From positions 1 to 64,000 of the forward strand of contig CAICTM010000071.1 of the NCBI GenBank assembly GCA_903772945.1: 64,000 nucleotides of DNA. Direction: 5' to 3'. A program made the translations under genes and the position numbers. Position 1 is the first letter of the stretch. Every line of letters begins with the position of its first letter. Under the pieces are notes generated by a model. The model was not told the DNA's origin, ran no database searches, and saw only the letters and a program-made list of their open reading frames with translations. This document shows, piece by piece, positions 61,184 through 64,000 of this stretch. Source of the stretch: Seminavis robusta. Its lineage: Eukaryota > Bacillariophyta > Bacillariophyceae > Naviculales > Naviculaceae.

Positions 61184-61421
61184 GCAGCGGCACATCTTTC
61201 ACCCACATCCGATGGGGGCTTATCGACTGCAACCGTATTCATCGCACTTGCTTGGCCAAACTGGTATGTTCATGGCTCTGCGGTCTGTGGTGTACCTGAA
61301 TTTGTAGTCGATCTCTATTTAGTTAGTTCTTTCTGGGTAATCTATGTAACTGAGCAGCTTGTTGCTGTATGTATGAAGGTATTCAGTTGTAGGATTCAAT
61401 ACACCACTCCGTTGCATCGTT
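61184..61421. other. Convergent 3' spacer
   Basis: Between the E(z)-type gene and the minus-strand channel. No gene. Confidence 0.5.
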
Positions 61422-62833
61422 TTAGAGATACCTTTTGTTGTTTCTACCTCCAATTGTTGTTCTCTTCTGCCTGGCGATCCGCTGATGTGATATCTGCGAG
61501 TTTGGAACTCGGACAACGTAGTTGTCATTTTCTTTCTGAATGTAGGTGTGCTTGTTGTTGCAAAAGAAAACACAAGGAAACACAGTGAGGAAACACGAGG
61601 TAACGGAGTGAGAAAAAGTGCTGCCTCAACGTATCTATCTTTCGAGCACCACACATCGCTCGTCATCTACACATCATACCGGGAGCTTACCAACCAACCA
61701 ATCTTGAGGACCGTTCCCGTGGTCCCGTCTTGCAGACTGACGATTTCCCCTTCATCAAAGAAATTGGACGATTGAATCATGAGACCACCGACAAACTCGG
61801 CCGCCACGTCTTTGCTTGCCAGGGACAAGACGAGGGTCCCAAACGATCCCAATCCAAAAATGGACTTGAGCGCGAATCCAATTTGAATCCCCAGCATGTC
61901 CACGACCGTGAGAAAGGCACACATGTAAATAAGGACATCCAAGATGCGGTTGGCAAAACGATTGTAGGCTTTCATGGAGCCTTTGCCGGTTCCATTGACT
62001 CGTCGTTGTCGGTCACGTCGTTGTTGGTTGCGAATACTCGCGATGGACCAGGAAGGAACTCCATTCTTGAGGTAATAAAACTTGAGACGGGAGACATTGT
62101 TGGCCAACCAAAAACTGAAGATAATGGCACCCGCCACTTTTTGGGCTTGGTATTGTTGCACAAAAGTAAACTTCATGAGTTTCAAGAAGAGCAAGGTGAC
62201 ATCGGAGATATAGAGTGTGCATTGTAGAATTCCGAATTGTTGCAGCACGACGGCTAGCTTGTGGAGTTTGGTGGCAGTGAAGGATTGCTTCCATTGTAAC
62301 AATTGTTGTTCTTTGGCTTCTTCGTCGTCTTCCTCCTCCAACGTAACAACAGTGCTGTCGGCAATCATGGGTCCATCGGATTCTTCTTCTTGCTGGCGTT
62401 TTTCGTTTCGTCGTTGCTGTCTGATAAAATACCACTGTGCCATGGGCATGGCATTGACCGTGGCCCCAATCAAAAAGACTTCGGGCCAATAGGTATTAAC
62501 CAGAAGTTGCTTGATCACTTGATAGTACGTTACCGGCGCCACGAGGAATTTGCTCAAGATTAACAAGATTTTGCCACGCAGAAAGTTGTTGGATTGCATG
62601 GCCAGCTGCACCTTTCTCGAGGATACCGATAATGCCGTGGAGGATGGTGGTGTTGCTGTGGTGCGTGGGAGAACGACCAAGCCATTATCTTGGGGTAGTA
62701 TTAGCTTTGGGGTAGCGAGATGGGTCGGGACAAACGCGTCGCATGTTGGCAGAGCGAACAACAGAAGAAGCACCAAGAGAACAGGGGAAACCACGGCGGC
62801 AGCGCGCCTTGATCGAGTGGATAGTCTCATCAT
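61422..62833 (-). CDS. Plastid MscS-type mechanosensitive channel, C terminus uncertain
   Basis: Exon 1 is 62833-61691, starting at MMRLSTRSRR; an in-frame ATG at 63013 would precede the signal peptide and is not favoured. The signal peptide ends LPTCDAFVPTH, the Ala-Phe junction for plastids. Several TM segments are followed by the MscS pore helix (FGTLVLSLASKDVAAEFVGG) and the beta-domain start (FFDEGEIVSLQDGTTGTVL...KIGWL). A GTAAGC donor at 61690 and an acceptor at 61551 give exon 2 (61550-61422): HTYIQKENDNYVVRVPNSQI, the expected 'VPNS' end of the beta domain. The total is then 423 residues, short for the family; a further exon or alternative acceptor (61535) is possible. It probably releases osmotic stress in plastid membranes. 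Confidence 0.8.
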
Positions 62834-63469
62834 GGTTGGGTTCTTGGCAAGCCCAAATTTGCAATGTAGGATGGCCACAGGGGCTTCTGATTGTCCGAAG
62901 TCTCTTGATCTCTGCCCACGGAACGGTCCAAAGATCTTTTGTCCTTTTTGGTCAATCGACGACGTCAAAGATCCGGTATTTTCACGGAACACTAGAATCC
63001 TCCTCACGATCATTATTTATTTATTACCTTTTGATGCCGTTCGGGAACCACGTCAGTCATGACTGAAAGATACCCTCAACCATCCCAAGCAATTGAGATC
63101 AGAAGCGGAGCATTGTGATGTCTCTCACAAAGCCGATGGCGGAAGTGATCATTCAATCACAGAAACCATCAGCCGAGGCAAGGAATCCCTCTTACCAAGC
63201 CAATAGCAGAAGTGTGATCATTCAATCACAGAAACCATCAGCCGAGGCAAGGGAATCCCACTGAACGCCCCTGATCTACAAGGAAGGAAGTGAAGGTTTG
63301 GCCCCCAAAGAGCAAAATAGAGTCAAAATAGATACCGGTAGCGTAATCAATCAGCTCACAATCTAAGACAACCTGAACTAATAAAGACAAAGCAAACAGC
63401 CAAACATCACTACTACCCACTTTCTACTACCAACGTCCCACGAGACCGACACGATACACACAAGAAGAG
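62834..63469. other. Divergent upstream region with tandem duplication
   Basis: Between the MscS gene and the gene at 63470. It contains the 67-bp tandem repeat listed separately; otherwise no gene. Confidence 0.5.
63130..63261. repeat. Tandem duplication, unit 67 bp
   Basis: 63130-63196 and 63197-63261 share GATCATTCAATCACAGAAAC and CATCAGCCGAGGCAAG, with minor differences. Confidence 0.9.
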
Positions 63470-64000
63470 ATGACAACAACAAGGACACTGCAGAAAGAAA
63501 CAATGACATCTTGGACAAGAGCGAACGTCAATATCTTACTCCTACTGGCATGTTTTGTTGGCAGCAGCTTTGCCTTTGTGGTGTCACCGCCATTGACATA
63601 CAGTCGAGTATCCGAGCCAACCTCGTTATCATTACCCCACAGCACTACTACTATTAATAGTAGCAGCAACACCCGCCTCTACTTCTTTTTCGGCGGTGGG
63701 AATGATGATTCCCAATCCAAAGACAAGGAACTGGCGTTTTATCCCAAGCTAGCCACCAGTGCCAATGCTGATGTCAAATTCGAAAGTTTGGCCACATTCA
63801 TATCCACATGGGCGCAAAAATTCGAAGACGATCGCAAGGGAATGGGCCTCACGACACCCGTCAAGATTAAATCCACACTGGAAGAAGAAGCAGAAGACGA
63901 CGGCACGGTTGTCGAACAAGCTGGAGTCAGAATTGTCTTTCAACCCACCAAAACAGGGTACAAGAGCAAGAAAGAAGAAAACAAGAAGGAGGATGGAGAA
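63470..64000 (+). CDS. Plastid-targeted protein, 3' partial, unknown
   Basis: Open from the ATG at 63470 to the window edge (177 codons, no stop), or from the in-frame ATG at 63503. The signal peptide (VNILLLLACFVGSSFAFVV) ends in a Ser-Phe-Ala-Phe junction, the complex-plastid pattern, followed by a Ser/Thr-rich transit region. The mature part begins near LYFFFGGGNDD. It contains FYPKLATSANADVKFESLA, TFISTWAQKFEDDRKGMG and a Lys/Glu-rich tail (YKSKKEENKKEDGE) at the cut. The family was not recognised. Easy to miss because no stop codon lies in the window. Confidence 0.75.
   Translation, partial: MTTTRTLQKETMTSWTRANVNILLLLACFVGSSFAFVVSPPLTYSRVSEPTSLSLPHSTTTINSSSNTRLYFFFGGGNDDSQSKDKELAFYPKLATSANADVKFESLATFISTWAQKFEDDRKGMGLTTPVKIKSTLEEEAEDDGTVVEQAGVRIVFQPTKTGYKSKKEENKKEDGE

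Overview
The window looks like nuclear DNA of a diatom, or at least of a stramenopile with a secondary plastid. Genes are protein-coding, mostly intron-poor, with GT-AG introns of about 80-290 bp. Several products start with a signal peptide followed at once by an Ala-Phe type junction, the bipartite import signal of complex red-derived plastids: genes ending near 3545, 37789, 52372, 61422 and the partial gene at 63470. There is a copia-type retroelement with a His-Val-Asp-Asp reverse transcriptase box and four members of a 27-residue ankyrin-like repeat family (His-Glu-Asn-Gly-Cys-Pro-Trp core). Proposed genus-level assignment is inference only.

Layout. 0-9 kb: a repeat protein gene, a decayed gene interrupted by a 431-bp element with 19-bp terminal inverted repeats, a divergent pair (plastid membrane protein / MFS transporter), and a short repeat protein gene. 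9-19 kb: a five-exon papain-type protease, a CMP/dCMP-type deaminase, a double U-box protein with a C-terminal membrane anchor, a GatB gene broken by four frameshifts and a nonsense codon, a long repeat protein gene that is an inverted paralogue of the short one, and a secreted or membrane-anchored thermonuclease. 19-33 kb: a beta-propeller/2-oxoglutarate dioxygenase fusion, a glycine-zipper membrane protein, two inverted copies of a small MGNNVS protein gene in a gene-poor stretch, an Ldh_2-type malate/lactate dehydrogenase, a decayed reverse-transcriptase tail and a secreted HbpS/GlcG-like protein. 34-43 kb: an MFSD1-like transporter, a cysteine-rich protein, a plastid TMEM14/FAX-type protein, a fourth repeat gene with a damaged 5' end, and arrays of tandem repeats. 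42.8-48.2 kb: a full-length copia retrotransposon with identical LTRs and a CTTCT target duplication. 48.8-64 kb: a divergent DDX49/RPP30 pair (both RNA-processing genes), a kynurenine-aminotransferase-like enzyme, an E(z)-type histone methyltransferase with a very large disordered insert, a plastid MscS channel and the start of another plastid protein.

The observation I would follow first is in the retrotransposon: the 14 bases directly after the 5' LTR are the exact reverse complement of 14 bases inside the LTR. That is the arrangement expected of a self-primed element (as known for Tf1), not of one primed by the 3' end of a tRNA. Second are the propeller/dioxygenase fusion, a recurrent TGACGGCCAGACG-like word upstream of several genes, and the broken GatB gene.

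All exon structures were worked out by hand from splice signals and reading-frame continuity; none is confirmed by transcripts. No tRNA, rRNA or CRISPR array was recognised.
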